A stretch of 64,000 nt of DNA from Brachionus manjavacas (lineage: Eukaryota > Rotifera > Eurotatoria > Ploima > Brachionidae), in assembly GCA_019054805.1 (NCBI GenBank), contig JAHQIY010000003.1:8246001-8310000 (forward strand). The letters are read 5' to 3'. The notes beneath the pieces are model-generated. The model was not told the DNA's origin. It saw only the letters and a program-made list of their open reading frames with translations, and searched no databases. Every line of letters starts with the position of its first letter. Position 1 is the stretch's first letter. The position numbers and the translations under genes were made by a program. Shown here in pieces: positions 21,452 to 33,096 of the stretch.

Positions 21452-22529
21452 TTAAATTTCATTTTTTGATGGAAAAAATTTGAAATCAATAACTCCTCGT
21501 AAATGCTCTTTAACAACTTGGTCAACTTTTTTTGATTGTGTTTCATTGAAATATTCAACCCAATTTCCGATCTGGCCTTTGCGAAAAAAATTGAATTTCA
21601 AAGATAAATTTTCTTCGTTTCTAAAAACGCCTTCGAAATTGAAGGACGGATAGGTTTTCATTTTATCTATTGAAGTAAAATTTATCAATTTTTCTATATC
21701 CTCGATTGAATAACTTTTGCCGAGAAAACCAGCCAAAGATTGAATGGTTTCAATAGGCCTCTTAAATAAATAAAGATTAACTCAAAAATTCAATCTTAAT
21801 TGTATTAATAGTTAAAATACTTCTAATAATTCTTCATATTGAACAAAGTGTATATGTTGTAAGTTTTTATATTCCTTTATTTGTTCCCACCAAGATCCGT
21901 ACCAAAGTTTGTTGTTTAAAAAATTTCTTACGAACAAGTCAAAACTGCCAGAGAAATTGCTCAAAAGTAAGGCTCTGGAAAAATGAAAACAAGAAACAAG
22001 CATATCTTTGGGATTTCGTACAACGTATACAATCTATAAGTTAGAAAAAAATTCATCAAAAAAATTCTATAATTAAGATGTTTACTTTGGATAATTTTTC
22101 CACATTGTCCGGCAAATATTTGATCGGCAAATGAGACTTGAAAACTCGGGTAGTGTTCATCTCTTTGAAATGTTTAATTTTTCCCTTGGAAAGTCCCATA
22201 TCAATGAAATAAACTCGTTCAAAATGATCTTCTTTAAGTGATTTTTCAAAGTCAAGATTGTTTTGTAAAAGCCAAACTATTTCTTCGACCCAAGTGGTTC
22301 CGGATTTTGGATAGCCAACAACAAACGTGTCATCTGGTCTCAATTCTAAAGATTTGATTGAAGACAAATTTCTGACAAGTCCCGGTAGAAAAATGTTTTC
22401 GATCTTTTTGAATTTAAATTCATTCCCTTCAACAAGTTCTTCTGTGAATTCTTCCTCTTCAATGTAAAATTCGCTTGTCGTGTCTGCTATCAATTTGAGT
22501 GATTTTGAAGCTTTCACAATTTTTTCCAT
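21452..22529 (-). CDS. Cytosolic sulfotransferase (SULT family)
   Basis: Exons 22086-22529, 21821-22033 and 21452-21760 (321 aa; introns 52 and 60 bp, phase 0). The PAPS-dependent sulfotransferase signature is complete: 5'-phosphosulfate loop YPKSGTTW (73-80), catalytic His in KSHLP (H133), 3'-phosphate-binding stretch VVRNPKDMLVSCFHF (from 152) and the C-terminal RKGQIGNW block (279-285) that closes over PAPS. The enzyme transfers sulfate from PAPS to hydroxyl or amine groups of small molecules (steroids, phenols, catechols) in the cytosol; no signal peptide or TM segment is present, which separates it from Golgi enzymes. Substrate cannot be predicted. The length is slightly above the ~295 aa norm because of a longer acidic N-terminus (EEEEFTEE). 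Confidence 0.92.
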
Positions 22530-22813
22530 TTTAATTTTTTTTAAATCTTCTTATTTTTTTTGAAGAGAGGTATTTAAATTCCATTCTATTTGACATAGTT
22601 TGGCATTGCATTTATTCTTGAAATTTCTGAATTGCGACGTGTTAGTTAAATGTAAAGAAATAAAATTATTCAAGCATTTAATAAAAAAATTTTGGGGAAT
22701 GGCTATTTTTCTTGACTTTTACAAATGATTTATTCACAGATTATGGCATTGCTTTCCAATTTTCATTTTTAATACACATAAAGATTTAATTTGAATTTGT
22801 CAAAAGACTGAAG

Positions 22814-23262
22814 CAGAGTTGTTCAAAAGTCAAACTTTAAAGTCAGAATCGTTAAAAGTCAAAGTGAGACTTTGACTTTGAAAGTATTTTGGAGTCAAGT
22901 AAAACGAGAAATTGACTTTGAAATTATTTTGGATTCAAGTAAAGTGAGACTTTGACTTTGAAAGTATTTTGAAATCAAGTAAAATGAGAATTTGACTTTG
23001 AAATTTTTATTATTTTTAAGTCTTGGCTAGGACTTTTATTTTAATGATTTAGATTTGAAATAGACCGCCAAAAAAATAACTTTAACGGCAATCCATCTGT
23101 TAGTATCACAGTCATTTGATTTTTTTGCCGTTCCAGGTGGCTATTGTATCAACCTACTAAATAAGAACCCAAAAAAGTGCCGTTTAAAGAAAAAAAAAGC
23201 TTTTGCCCTGACTTTATTAAAAAAAATAAAGTTAAAGATTTGACTTGACTTTTGAGCAACTA
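22814..23262. mobile_element. MITE-like element with GTCAAA-rich termini and internal tandem repeat
   Basis: The left end starts CAGAGTTGTTCAAAAGTCAA (22814) and the right end reads TTGACTTTTGAGCAAC (about 23245-23260), an imperfect inverted pair. From 22863 to 23005 about three and a half ~40-bp tandem units repeat the phrase GAGACTTTGACTTTGAAAGT. Related ends occur at 42383, 44795 and 61634. Confidence 0.5.
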
Positions 23263-23930
23263 TTCGCTAATAGATTTTATTTTTCGCTAATTAATTTTAT
23301 GTCTTCTAGTTTATTTAAATTTATTTTGCCATTAAATATACTTTAACTATTTAAGTTGTTTGTTTTATTTAATCTATTAGTAAAATTTAAATTTATTTTA
23401 TTAATTGAACTTACTTTATGAATATCATTTTAACTAATTTTGTTTTTTATTTTTTGTTTTTAATCTGAAGTAGCTTTAACTCAGGACAGATTATTTAAAT
23501 TTAAATGTGAACCGTAGTGTTACCGTAACACTATTGTATCAACCTACTAATTAAGGTTTCAATAGTACCTCCAAAAGAGAATTCTTTTTTAGAAGAATAA
23601 TCTTTAAAATTTCATTCATTTAACGGGTGAAGATAAAGTTACAGGAATTTTTTCAAAAGGTCATAACTCCTTCATTTTTAAAGAGTGAAGACTAAGGCCA
23701 AGTTATTTAGAAAGAAAACTTGAACTTGAACTTTTTATTACATTTAACACTAGCTGATGTCTGCTGGTTGTTGTCTGAGTAATAATTGGCGCTTCTATTT
23801 ATTGTTGAGTGACTCAGGGTGAAATACCTCTCGACGTCCCTACTTTCTATGTAAGAATTTAGTGGGTTTAATTTGAGCATCAGTTCGGTCTGGAATGGTT
23901 TGTGATTTAATAAAACTACATTAAAATCAA
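23263..23930. other. Intergenic DNA with a short dispersed repeat
   Basis: Contains at 23531-23555 the phrase CTATTGTATCAACCTACTAA, which also occurs at 23134-23153 just to the left. No coding potential was recognised. The block 23690-23930 has a more balanced composition and may be an unidentified repeat. Confidence 0.35.
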
Positions 23931-25800
23931 TTATTTTTTTATTTATTTATTTGTTTTCTGTACCGAGCTAGAGGTCTTTTAGAATAAATTATAAAAAAAA
24001 TAAAAATAAAAAATCGAATTCAAGTTAATAAAATAAGATAAAATAAAAATAAAGTAAATAAGCTAAAAAAATTTTAAAGAAAGTTTAAAAGACACATATT
24101 GAAATAGGTTGTTACATGTGACAGATGTTTACATAGTTGAAGCTTCATGAAAAAAAGAGGAAATAGTAAGGTAGCAATTACACAATGGAGTTGGGTATTC
24201 AATTTATCTTGATTCGAAACCTTCTTTGTGTTCCTCCACCAGTCATACAACCAATGGAATAGAATGACTCAGTCCTATCTCAACATATCACTCACTCAAC
24301 TCAAAAAGCCGATTTGAGACTGTTAGTAATTTCAGTTTATTAAAAGCCTCATAATCCACCATGTTGGATGGAGTATCATTTTAACTTAAGGATAGATCTG
24401 ACTGCTGTATTCTGAATTGCTTTTAGTTTTTTGATATTATTTTCTGAAAATGAATTCAAGCAAGGAAAAGATTAGTCTAAAATCGATCCGACTAAAGATT
24501 TATATAAATTTCCTAGTGCTTTTTGAGTAAGACCCCATTTTTTATTTGACATATCTAAATAAAATTTAACCTTTTGTTGCAGCGTTCTTTAATTTCATCT
24601 ACCAGTATATTAAAGTTTTACTAAGAATCAAATTTAATACCAAGAAACTTGATTTCTTTTTGGCTCAGTATTGTGTTTCCATAATTTTTAAGTTTAGATT
24701 ATCACTCTCTTTTTTGTACTTAGAAAATACTACTGAACACGACTTTTCTGATATGTTCATTTTCCATTTAATAAGCCATTGTTCTAGTTCGTTGGTGTTT
24801 TTATTTATCTTATTTTCTAGGTTCCCCTTTTTGTTATAAATGAAGAATGTAAATAGATCATCTGCGAAAAGCAGAGAGTATTCGTTTTTGTTTTGTTTCT
24901 TTTGGGGATGTCATTAATAAATATGCTAAACAAAAGAGGACTAATTACTGACAGTTATTTGATATTCTTCGCTCAGGTGGTCATTCACATTCACCCTTAA
25001 TGTCCTTGAGTCTAAGAAGGATCTAATCCAGTTAGTCAAATAATGAAGTGGATTCATTTTAATCAATTTCAAAAAGTTAACCTTCATGCAAAACCCTTTC
25101 AAAGGCCTTGGAACTATCAAAAAAAAAGGCCATAAACTCTTTTTTTTCTATTAAATGATTCCACAATTTTTTGAATTAAAAAGAAAAGATTATCTGATGT
25201 TCGCCGGTGTTTCCTAAATCCAGATTGCTTCTGGGTAAGAAGTGAATTTTGTTCAAAAAAATTGTATAATCTTGAATAAACTTTTCGTTCCTGTAACTTT
25301 CCTAAACAACTCTTTATACTAATTGGTCTATAATTTAAAAGATCTTGTAAAGAAGAGGCCTTTTTTTGAATCATAGCAATGTTCGAAGTTTTCCACACTT
25401 TTGGAACTCTAACTTCTCGAAGAGATAAATTAAAAAGTTCTATGATTTCTTATAATGAATTTGTAGATAAGTTTTTTAAATTGATACAATAAATTATGAA
25501 TTCGGTCGGATCCTGATGCCGCTTCATTTTTCAATCTTTTTAAAGCCATAATTAATTCATTTAAGCAAATTGGATAATTAAAATTACACTGATTATAATT
25601 TTTCAAAGAATTCAGAGTTAGAATTTAGTATTTCTATATCTTTTTCAGTATTTAAATCAAGTATTAAGCATTTAAATCAGAATTAGGACTAAATATTGAA
25701 GATAAGAGTTCTCCGAAGCATTTTCCCTTTTCCTCATTAGTTTATAATTCCTTATCATTTAAAATCAAATTTGGAATTAAATATTAACAATGGTTTTTAA
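23931..25800 (-). mobile_element. Degenerate jockey/CR1-like LINE, minus orientation
   Basis: On the minus strand the RT fingers/palm are readable at 25117-25398 (NYRPISIKSCLGKL, then LLTQKQSGFRKHRRTSDNLF), the DSSKAFERVLHEG segment follows in another frame, and the catalytic box appears as FADDLF near 24855, followed by domain-6/7 text (NELEQWLIKWKMNISEKS). Many stops and frameshifts make it dead. The 3' UTR (23935-24225) ends in an AAAT-rich tail and contains the block TAGCAATTACACAATGGAGT (reading plus, 24172-24191) that recurs at 35714-35733; a third, shorter copy of the extreme 3' end is at 30196-30300. The 5' end was not delimited. Confidence 0.72.
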
Positions 25801-26955
25801 ATTTTTTTTATACAGGTGTCATTTATTATGATATATTGACATTTATTGCATAATTTTAGTAAATGGTAACAAAAAATTAAATGCTGAAGATTTTACTCAA
25901 GTATGTAAGTCTTCAACTGCAAACTCTACAATCATTGTTTTACAAACCTTTGATGGTTTATAAAACCGCTTCTAAATAATTCAAAACAGTCTTTCAGGCC
26001 TTTAATTTTTAATTAAAATTTTTAAAATGAAAAAGGAAATTCAGATGAAGCCTCGACACATGTACTTTTCTAAATACAGAAAGGAAAAAATTTATTTTTA
26101 ATTTACGAAAACATTCTGCTTGATTAAAGTTAATATATGACTCGACAAAATATCTCTTCAAATAAAATTTTTATAACATAAATTTTACAATTTTAAATAA
26201 GAATTTCTTTGTTGAAAAAATCAAATTAACAAAGGCAAAAAAATAGATTTATTCAAAGTCAATATCACCCAAAAAAAGTTATTTCGATCTAAAATTGATT
26301 TTTTTGTTCCAAAACTCAAAATAAACCGAAAAAAATAAATAAAACTCTTATTTAAATAAATTGTTCTTTTTCAATCATTAATTTTTATAAATTGTTTAGC
26401 TTTTGTTCTTTAACTGATAGTTCCATTCGAATATTTTAATTCACACATAAAGTCAAGAAAAAAATTTTGAAAAATTTGAAATAAAAAGCTTTCCAAGTAC
26501 ATTGTGATTCATTAAAAAATAAATGAATAATTTTCAATATTTGCAAAACAAAAATTCAAACCAGATTAGCATTTTTATTTTTTAAACAAAATAAAAATTA
26601 AAATAAATACAAATATTGCGGTAAAAAGAAAAAAAAAATTAAAATAAGAAAAAATCATTTTAAAATTGTAATTGGAATCAAAATTCGTCACGAGCATAAC
26701 TGTTTCAATTTTATTTTAATAGTAAATAACAATTTTCAAAAGTATTACTTCCTAAGAATTCATTAAAAAATATTACGTCATCAAGTAAATACCATAAAAC
26801 ACCATAGTTACCGTTTTTTAGGAATTTAAATATGTATCAAAACTTGGTAAAATTAACTGAAACGTTGCTAAACAGCAATATATCAACGAGCAACGTCAAT
26901 GAAACAAATAAATACATTCTCTTCTTAACTATTGTGAATCTAAAACTTGGAAAAA
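25801..26955. other. AT-rich intergenic DNA upstream of the calpain gene
   Basis: No coding frame or delimited repeat seen; it should contain the calpain promoter. Confidence 0.4.
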
Positions 26956-28880
26956 ATGCCGAATTTTAAGTCATATTTAGATCAAAATTATGATTCGATC
27001 AAACAAGGTCTTTTGAGTTCAGGCGAACTTTTTGATGATGACCAATTTCCTGCAGATGTTTCGAGTATTTACAAAAAAAGAAACAATGAAAAGCAAATAT
27101 TTTGGAAACGTCCTAGTGAGTTTTGTGAAAACCAGCCAGTTTTTGTCCACGAAAAAATTGAACCAAACGATCTTGATCAAGGTTCCATTGGTAATTGGTA
27201 AATATTCAAATTTTTTAAAAATTTTTATATTTCAAAAATTTTGCCTAGCTGGGTTATTTCTGCAATGGCTGCTGTGGCTTCAGTTCCAGAATACTCTCAA
27301 GTTGTGATTCCACCAGATCAATCTTTTGAGGAAAACTATGCCGGAATTTTCAGGTTTAGATTTTGGAGATATGGTCAATGGGTTGAGGTAGTGGTGGATG
27401 ACAGATTACCCGTTGATGAAAACAATCACCTATGGTTCTGTCATAATAAAAAAGATAGCAACGAAATGTTTGGACCATTATTCGAAAAGGCCTATGCAAA
27501 ATTGAATTTATGCTACGAATTTTTGGACGGTGGAGATACCGTCGATGCCTTAGTTGACATGACTGGTGGTGTGCATGAAAGATTTAGGTTTAGGAAGCGA
27601 AATGCTGACGATGGAAGCTCCAGAATTGTTGATGCTGATTCCTTGTGGAAGATAGTTTTCCAGGCCTTTTTGGAAAAATCATTAGTTGGCGCTACAATTG
27701 ATGTAAGAGATGGAAGAGGAGACGAATATTCACAAGATAATGGGCTAACTCTCGGTCATGCATATAGTGTTCTAAATGCCTATGAAATTTTAGATAATGA
27801 TGGTGAATACAAGCTTAGAGAAATGGCTGATGAGCAATCACCTGAAAATTCTTTTAAACTTTTGAAGTATTTTTCAATTTTTTATTTTTGTTTTAAAGAT
27901 TAGTTGTTTATTTTAAAAGAATACGAAATCCATGGGGACAAGCTAAATCTTATACTGGAAAATGGGGGCCTAAATCACCAGAATGGCAAAGTCTGAGTCC
28001 AGAACTTAAGCACTCACTTGGTATGAATGATCAATCAGATGGTCAATTTTTGATTATGTTGTCTGAATTTGTCAAAGAATTTGATGGCTTAGATGTGGTT
28101 CATGTGGATATGAACACATTTTCTAGTGACTCGGCTGAAATGGGTATAAAGTATGACTGGATTGTGAAACAAATGAATGGTCAATGGATTAGTGGACTGA
28201 ATGCAGGTGGATGTGGCAATGAACGGTTCGAGGATTTTTGGAAAAATCCTCAACACTTGATCTCACTAAAACTTCAAAATGACCAAGACAATTTGGTCTC
28301 AGCAATTATTTCCTTAATTCATAAAGATCAAACTAAGAGACGCATGGAGAGAGACGGGTCGTATGAGCAATCTAATGAGCCAATTAATTGTTCTGTGTAT
28401 AGAAAAAAAGATGGTGTAGGTTCGAAGAAAAAATACATCTATTCAGATTTAGATGAAGTTTTTTCTCATCACTTTTATTTATCTCAACGAGAATTAAGTG
28501 TTAAGCTGGACTTGGAACCTGGCGAATATGTGATCATACCAAGCCTATTTAACAAAGATGTTGAGGGAAGTTATCTTCTAAGAGTTTTTATTGAGGGCGG
28601 CATGTCAAAAGATGTTGCAATTAGAAGCTTTGATTTGGACAAGAAGAAAAAACCAAGGGTCACCGAGCAAGTTAAGAATGAAGAGAATGGTGAAATACAA
28701 ACAATCGATTTGGGGTTTGATCAAGAGGAAGAGTATGAAGATGAGTATGAAAATAATTACGAAGAGGTTGAAATTCCAGAGGAATTCAAAGCAAATAGAA
28801 AGAATTATGATCAATATCTGATTCAAAATGCAATCGGACCTGGTGGACAAATTGTCTCCAGAGCCTGTCTGATAATGTAA
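26956..28880 (+). CDS. Atypical calpain without EF hands, ending in a CaaX box
   Basis: Exons 26956-27197, 27249-27866 and 27920-28880 (606 aa; introns 51 and 53 bp). The papain-like calpain core is complete: catalytic Cys81 in QGSIGNCW, with its TGC codon split by intron 1, His251 in LGHAYSVLNA, and Asn290 in KIRNPWG. A C2-like domain follows (GEYVIIPSLFNKDVEGSYLL, FIEGG). A penta-EF-hand domain is absent; instead the tail is highly acidic (EEEYEDEYENNYEEVEIPEE) and ends RACLIM, a CaaX box whose final Met predicts farnesylation. It is expected to be a Ca2+-dependent cytosolic cysteine protease recruited to membranes by its lipid. The ATG at 26956 is the first in frame. An alternative acceptor at 27898 would add seven residues but leave a 32-bp intron; the 53-bp choice gives the canonical RNPWG context. 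Confidence 0.9.
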
Positions 28881-30195
28881 CTCTTTTAATTCTAATCTGC
28901 ACTCGATTATTTTTGCTTTTCTTTTTTATCTTTTTTATGAATAAATTTTTTTTAATTTTTTCTCGAATTTTAATCCACTTTTTTAGAAATATTTTTTTAA
29001 TTTACTTTAAATTAGCCAAGTGCAAATATAAAGCATAATAAAATAAAAAAATCATTTAACTTTTTTGTTAATTAATCGAAAAAGCATAAGAGTATGGTTT
29101 ACATTTAAGCATTATGCAGGCAATAATCATAAAATTTACAATGAAACCAAGCTAAATTAATCTATATTTTTTATTCTAAAAATTGTTTATTTATTAATTT
29201 TTTACTACCGTTAAATTTCAAATGTTTTTGTTGATTGTTTATTAAAATTCTTAAAAACATTTAAAAAGATTATAAATTATTTTAATGTCAATCTGAATGA
29301 AAGAAATAAGATGTTTGTTTTATGGCAAGAATATTTTGGATCTGAATATTTAACTTTTAAATTTCATTTTTTTAATAAACAAATATAATATTTGAATTCT
29401 ACAACCAAAAAAACATTATCGATATCAAAAATTAAAAATTTCACATTTTTTTGGCAACAGGGTCTGAAAATTAACCAATTCAAAAAATTTATTTATTTAA
29501 TGCTTATAACTTAGAATAGCGAAGGATTGTAATTTTAATTATTATCAATTATTACAGTAAACACCACATAGGTGATGATAAAAAAAGAGAAAAATTTTTT
29601 GAAATAAAAATAAAATAGACAAAAAACAAGTGCAAAATACAAATTTAAAGTCTTCTTTTTTGTATCCTCCAATTTTTATAAAACTTAAAAAAGATCTAAA
29701 CAAATCAAACAATTTTTAATTTAAAATATTAAAATAAATTGAAATTTGATAATTGTAAATTTAAATTTGTTTTTTTTTTGCTATTAAACTTTATTTTTAT
29801 CTATTATTTTTAAAAAGAAAAATAGTTTTAGAGAGATGGACTTCAGATTGTCCCGAAGCAAGGCCTTCAACAACCTAAATTTTTTTTTGCGAAGAAAAGA
29901 GAGAGTGAAAAAAAAGATTTTTATTTTTATTAACCTTTTTCGTTTTTTGTGGATCAATTTAGTTGTGATAATTATGAGCAAAAAACTTAAATAAATGGTA
30001 TTTACAGTATTTACAGCTTATATGAAGGATGGGGTTGGTACAAGATCTGTTATTAGAGGATTTACTTTAAAATTCCTTATTAGCTAGATGTTGGCAAGTT
30101 TTTTGCATCTTTACTGAATAGGATCTAGATTAAACTGGTTGAACATTTTAATGTTCAAGAGTCGATAAGACTTGGAGATTGTTCTAAGAGCTTTT
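28881..30195. other. AT-rich intergenic DNA
   Basis: Includes the calpain 3' UTR with an ATGAATAAA signal near 28937. No other gene was recognised; a Lys/Phe-rich frame around 29784-29981 is composition-driven. Confidence 0.4.
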
Positions 30196-30300
30196 GTCTT
30201 TTATTATTATTTATTTGTTTTTCTGTTCGAGTATAAGCTCTTTCAGTTAAAATAAAAAATAAATAATTAAAACAGTTTAAAATATATTAAATTTGAGCTA
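30196..30300 (-). repeat. LINE 3'-end fragment
   Basis: The stretch TTTATTTGTTTTTCTGTTCGAG...CTTTCAG..AAAATAAA matches the extreme 3' end of the LINE at 23935 and of the fragment at 35530, in the same orientation. Confidence 0.45.
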
Positions 30301-30845
30301 AGTATTGTTCATTTATTAATGAGAAGATGAAAGACAAAAATATTTGTTTTTACTAATTTTTAATTATTATCTAATCTATTTTTCTATATCAATTTCTAAC
30401 TTATTATGTACATTTTGAGTGTTTTCTATTCAATAAAAATCAATCTTAGTTATCTAAGAGAAAAAATCTGAAAAAATTCTTGGAAATTAATTAATTTTAA
30501 CTTGAAAATAAAAATGTGAAAATAGAAAATTTTTAATCAAAAACTTAATACAAAAACATTTGATTTAATATTTGAAAAGAAAAATTAACCAAAAAAAATC
30601 GAATTTAATTCAATAGATAAATCGAATTTTGATTTGATTTGGATACCAATACTTTCATTACAACTTTTGAAATTAGATTTTGAATAGCACAAAGTCCCAA
30701 AATCCTGGAAAAATAAAGAATTACTATGACACCTAAAAAACTTCAACAACTGAGAGATCCTCTAACTATCGTTCTATTAGTATGATTCTTTTAATAGAAA
30801 GAAAAAGATTTTTTGATTATTTTTCCATATTTAGGGATACATAGA

Positions 30846-31070
30846 AAACTTTCTGAGGGAGAAAAAATCTTATAAATTATAAACATCTCTGGAGAACGGG
30901 AGGCATGTTTAAACCTCTTTAATCATAAAAAAAGGAAGACAGGTTTCGCCTCGGTTTTAATTACTGTGTAAAAGATCTACTTGGGACAGTTAACTCTAAC
31001 ACAAAAAAAGGAGATGTTCGTCTCAAAAATACGAACTCTATCCACTAAGGTATAAAAGGTTTATCAAATT
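30846..31070 (+). repeat. SINE copy, body only, old
   Basis: Matches the SINE at 52161-52474 (which is on the minus strand) through CTGAGGG-GAAAAAATC, ATGTTTAAACCTCTTT-ATCATAAAAA, CAGGTTTCGCCTCGG and the end TATCCACTA. The tRNA-like head is not recognisable here and many substitutions are present, so it is an older or 5'-truncated copy. Confidence 0.6.
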
Positions 31071-31257
31071 CAAAATATGTCCACTAATTTGAATTCTTTA
31101 GACGAATGCTTATGAGACTTTATAACAACATCACTTTTATAAAAATTTTTAACAATTATTAAATAAGCATGCAAAAAATTTTAAAATATTTTTTATTAAT
31201 TTTTATAAAATTAATGGGATTATTTTTGTTTTTATAGCTAAAAAATGCAGCACTATA

Positions 31258-31290
31258 TAATATTATCCAGTTTGAAACTGGATAATATTA
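31258..31290. repeat. Perfect palindrome, 16-bp arms
   Basis: TAATATTATCCAGTTT, a single G, then the exact reverse complement. It could form a hairpin or cruciform; it lies in AT-rich intergenic DNA 280 bp upstream of the PDZ gene. Confidence 0.6.
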
Positions 31291-31568
31291 AAAAAAATTA
31301 ACTAAACTAACTTAAAATAAACTTGTTTAGTTCGCTTTTCATTAAATAAAATTTAAAAAAATCAATAAAAAATTTTTAAATCGTAAACGTTAACACTTTT
31401 TTAAAAATAATTTAAAGATTAAAAATCAATAAAATCCATTTTGATATTAGCTTAAATTTTTAATTTGATAAAGTTAAAAATTTAAGCACGATAAACCAAA
31501 ATTATATGTGAATAAAAAGATAATATTAATTATTCTTAAGAACTTTAAGTTAAAATTTTTTCAAAAAA

Positions 31569-33096
31569 ATGAACAAAATTTATTCTATCTCAAAATGGTC
31601 GTCCAATTTTTATGAACAAATAAATGATTCAGCATCGGAAAAAAAAGATCAAGATAAAGATGAACCATCAAAAAACAATAATCAACAAGGTAATTTATTT
31701 TTAAGCACACTTATCAATGGGCAACAATATTAGCTTATATTTTTGTAATTTATCTAAATTTTTCATTTTATCCTAGAGCTCAAAAAATAAAAGTCACGTA
31801 AATACAAAAGATGACACATAATTTAAAATCCGCTTCAGATGTTCAATTGTTTTTTTAAACATTAATTTTTTTCAAGTGGAAATAAGAATTTTTTTATCAA
31901 TTTTAGCCTTAGTTTTTTATTTTAAACTATTTTTTTAAATTATATTCAAGTTAAATGATGAGTGGATCTGATATTAGTAAATAACATAGTTAATAGTCCT
32001 AGTTTTCTTATGAAAATGTTTTAGGTCAGTATTTAAATGTCGATTGATTTGGGTTCCTTAAACTAATTTGGTACCATTTGTCAACAACCATTCGTCCACT
32101 CGCTTTATATACCTATTCATGCTATTTACCTCAACAATAAAGAGTGGTAATAGATTCCACCAAACTGCAACTCGATTTGAGATTAAGTGCATTCCTGCGT
32201 TTACAAACTTCACGAGATGTGAAACTCTGTGATCTGGCATTTTGAGGGTGTCCTCTCGTTGACGCCGCAGGTCCAACTATTTCAGCGCTTCACTTAAAAC
32301 TTTGTCTATGATATAAATCTACGTACTCCAGGCGATTAACTATCTTATAAAGTTGAATTAGATCCTCTCTTTTCCTCCTCAGGTCTAGAGTAGTCAAGTC
32401 CATTTTTCCTAGTATTGTCTCATAACTTTTAATTCTGTTTGCAGTCGGTATTAGTTGCTCGGTGCTGCACTTTCTCCAGCAGTCTAATTTCGAATATATT
32501 GGGTGGGTTCCAAATCGGCACGGCAAACTCAGGACGTGACCTTCCATAAGTTTTGTAAAGCTTTTTATTACACCACTTCATTACATATTTTAATAATTCA
32601 ATGAACAGAGTTGGACCCAATACTTGAAATAAAAGTTGAAAAAAAAAATAAAAATCAAAAGTTTTATAGCATAAATGTGATTTGTTTTAATTCATTCTTG
32701 TGTGACTTAAAAAAATGACTCATAAGCACCCTATTTTAAATTCAAAATAATCTAAAAATTAAAATACTAATTTAAAAAAAATTTAACATCAGAGAGAATT
32801 TTAATTTAGACTCAAAAATTGAAATCAGACGATGTTATTTACGCAAAACCAAAAAAACAGTTGACAACGAATATGGTTTGTTAATCAAAACGACTCCAAA
32901 ATCAAATGATCTAAAAGAACACGAAATAATTCAAGTGGAAAAAAATTCTCTTGGATTTAAAGCAGGTCTTAAAATAAATGACATTATACTGGAAATAAAT
33001 AGCAAAATTGTGAGTGAAATGAGCCATAAGCAAGTCATATCGAGCATTGTAAATTCAAGCCAAGATTCGGTCGAAATGGTCGTCATTCAAAAATAA
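31569..33096 (+). CDS. Small PDZ-domain protein
   Basis: Exon 1 (31569-31689) and exon 2 (32810-33096) join in phase 1 to give 135 aa. The first ~40 residues are polar and charged (EKKDQDKDEPSKNN). The rest, from about residue 46, is one PDZ domain: RRCYLRKT, the carboxylate-binding loop as YGLLI, VEKNSLGFKAGLKINDIILEIN, and the helix MSHKQVISSIVNSS, ending VEMVVIQK. PDZ domains of this sort bind C-terminal peptides of membrane proteins and act as scaffolds; no second domain is present, which is short for the class. Its 1,120-bp intron, some twenty times the local norm, holds an antisense LINE fragment (32058-32620). The donor GTAATT and acceptor TTTAG are ordinary. Confidence 0.78.
32058..32620 (-). 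mobile_element. LINE RT C-terminal remnant inside the PDZ-gene intron
   Basis: Three overlapping frames on the minus strand give consecutive pieces of one LINE protein end: SRPEFAVPIWNPPN...LLEKVQHRATN (32429-32620), LTTLDLRRKREDLIQLYKIV (32290-32547) and SNRVAVWWNLLP...NRYIKRVDEWL (32058-32276). At least two frameshifts separate them. The family is CR1/jockey-like and differs from the LINE at 14.6 kb. Confidence 0.72.

Noticed and set aside
29784-29981. Lys/Phe/Leu-rich minus-strand frame
   Set aside because: Low-complexity AT-derived translation with no motif.
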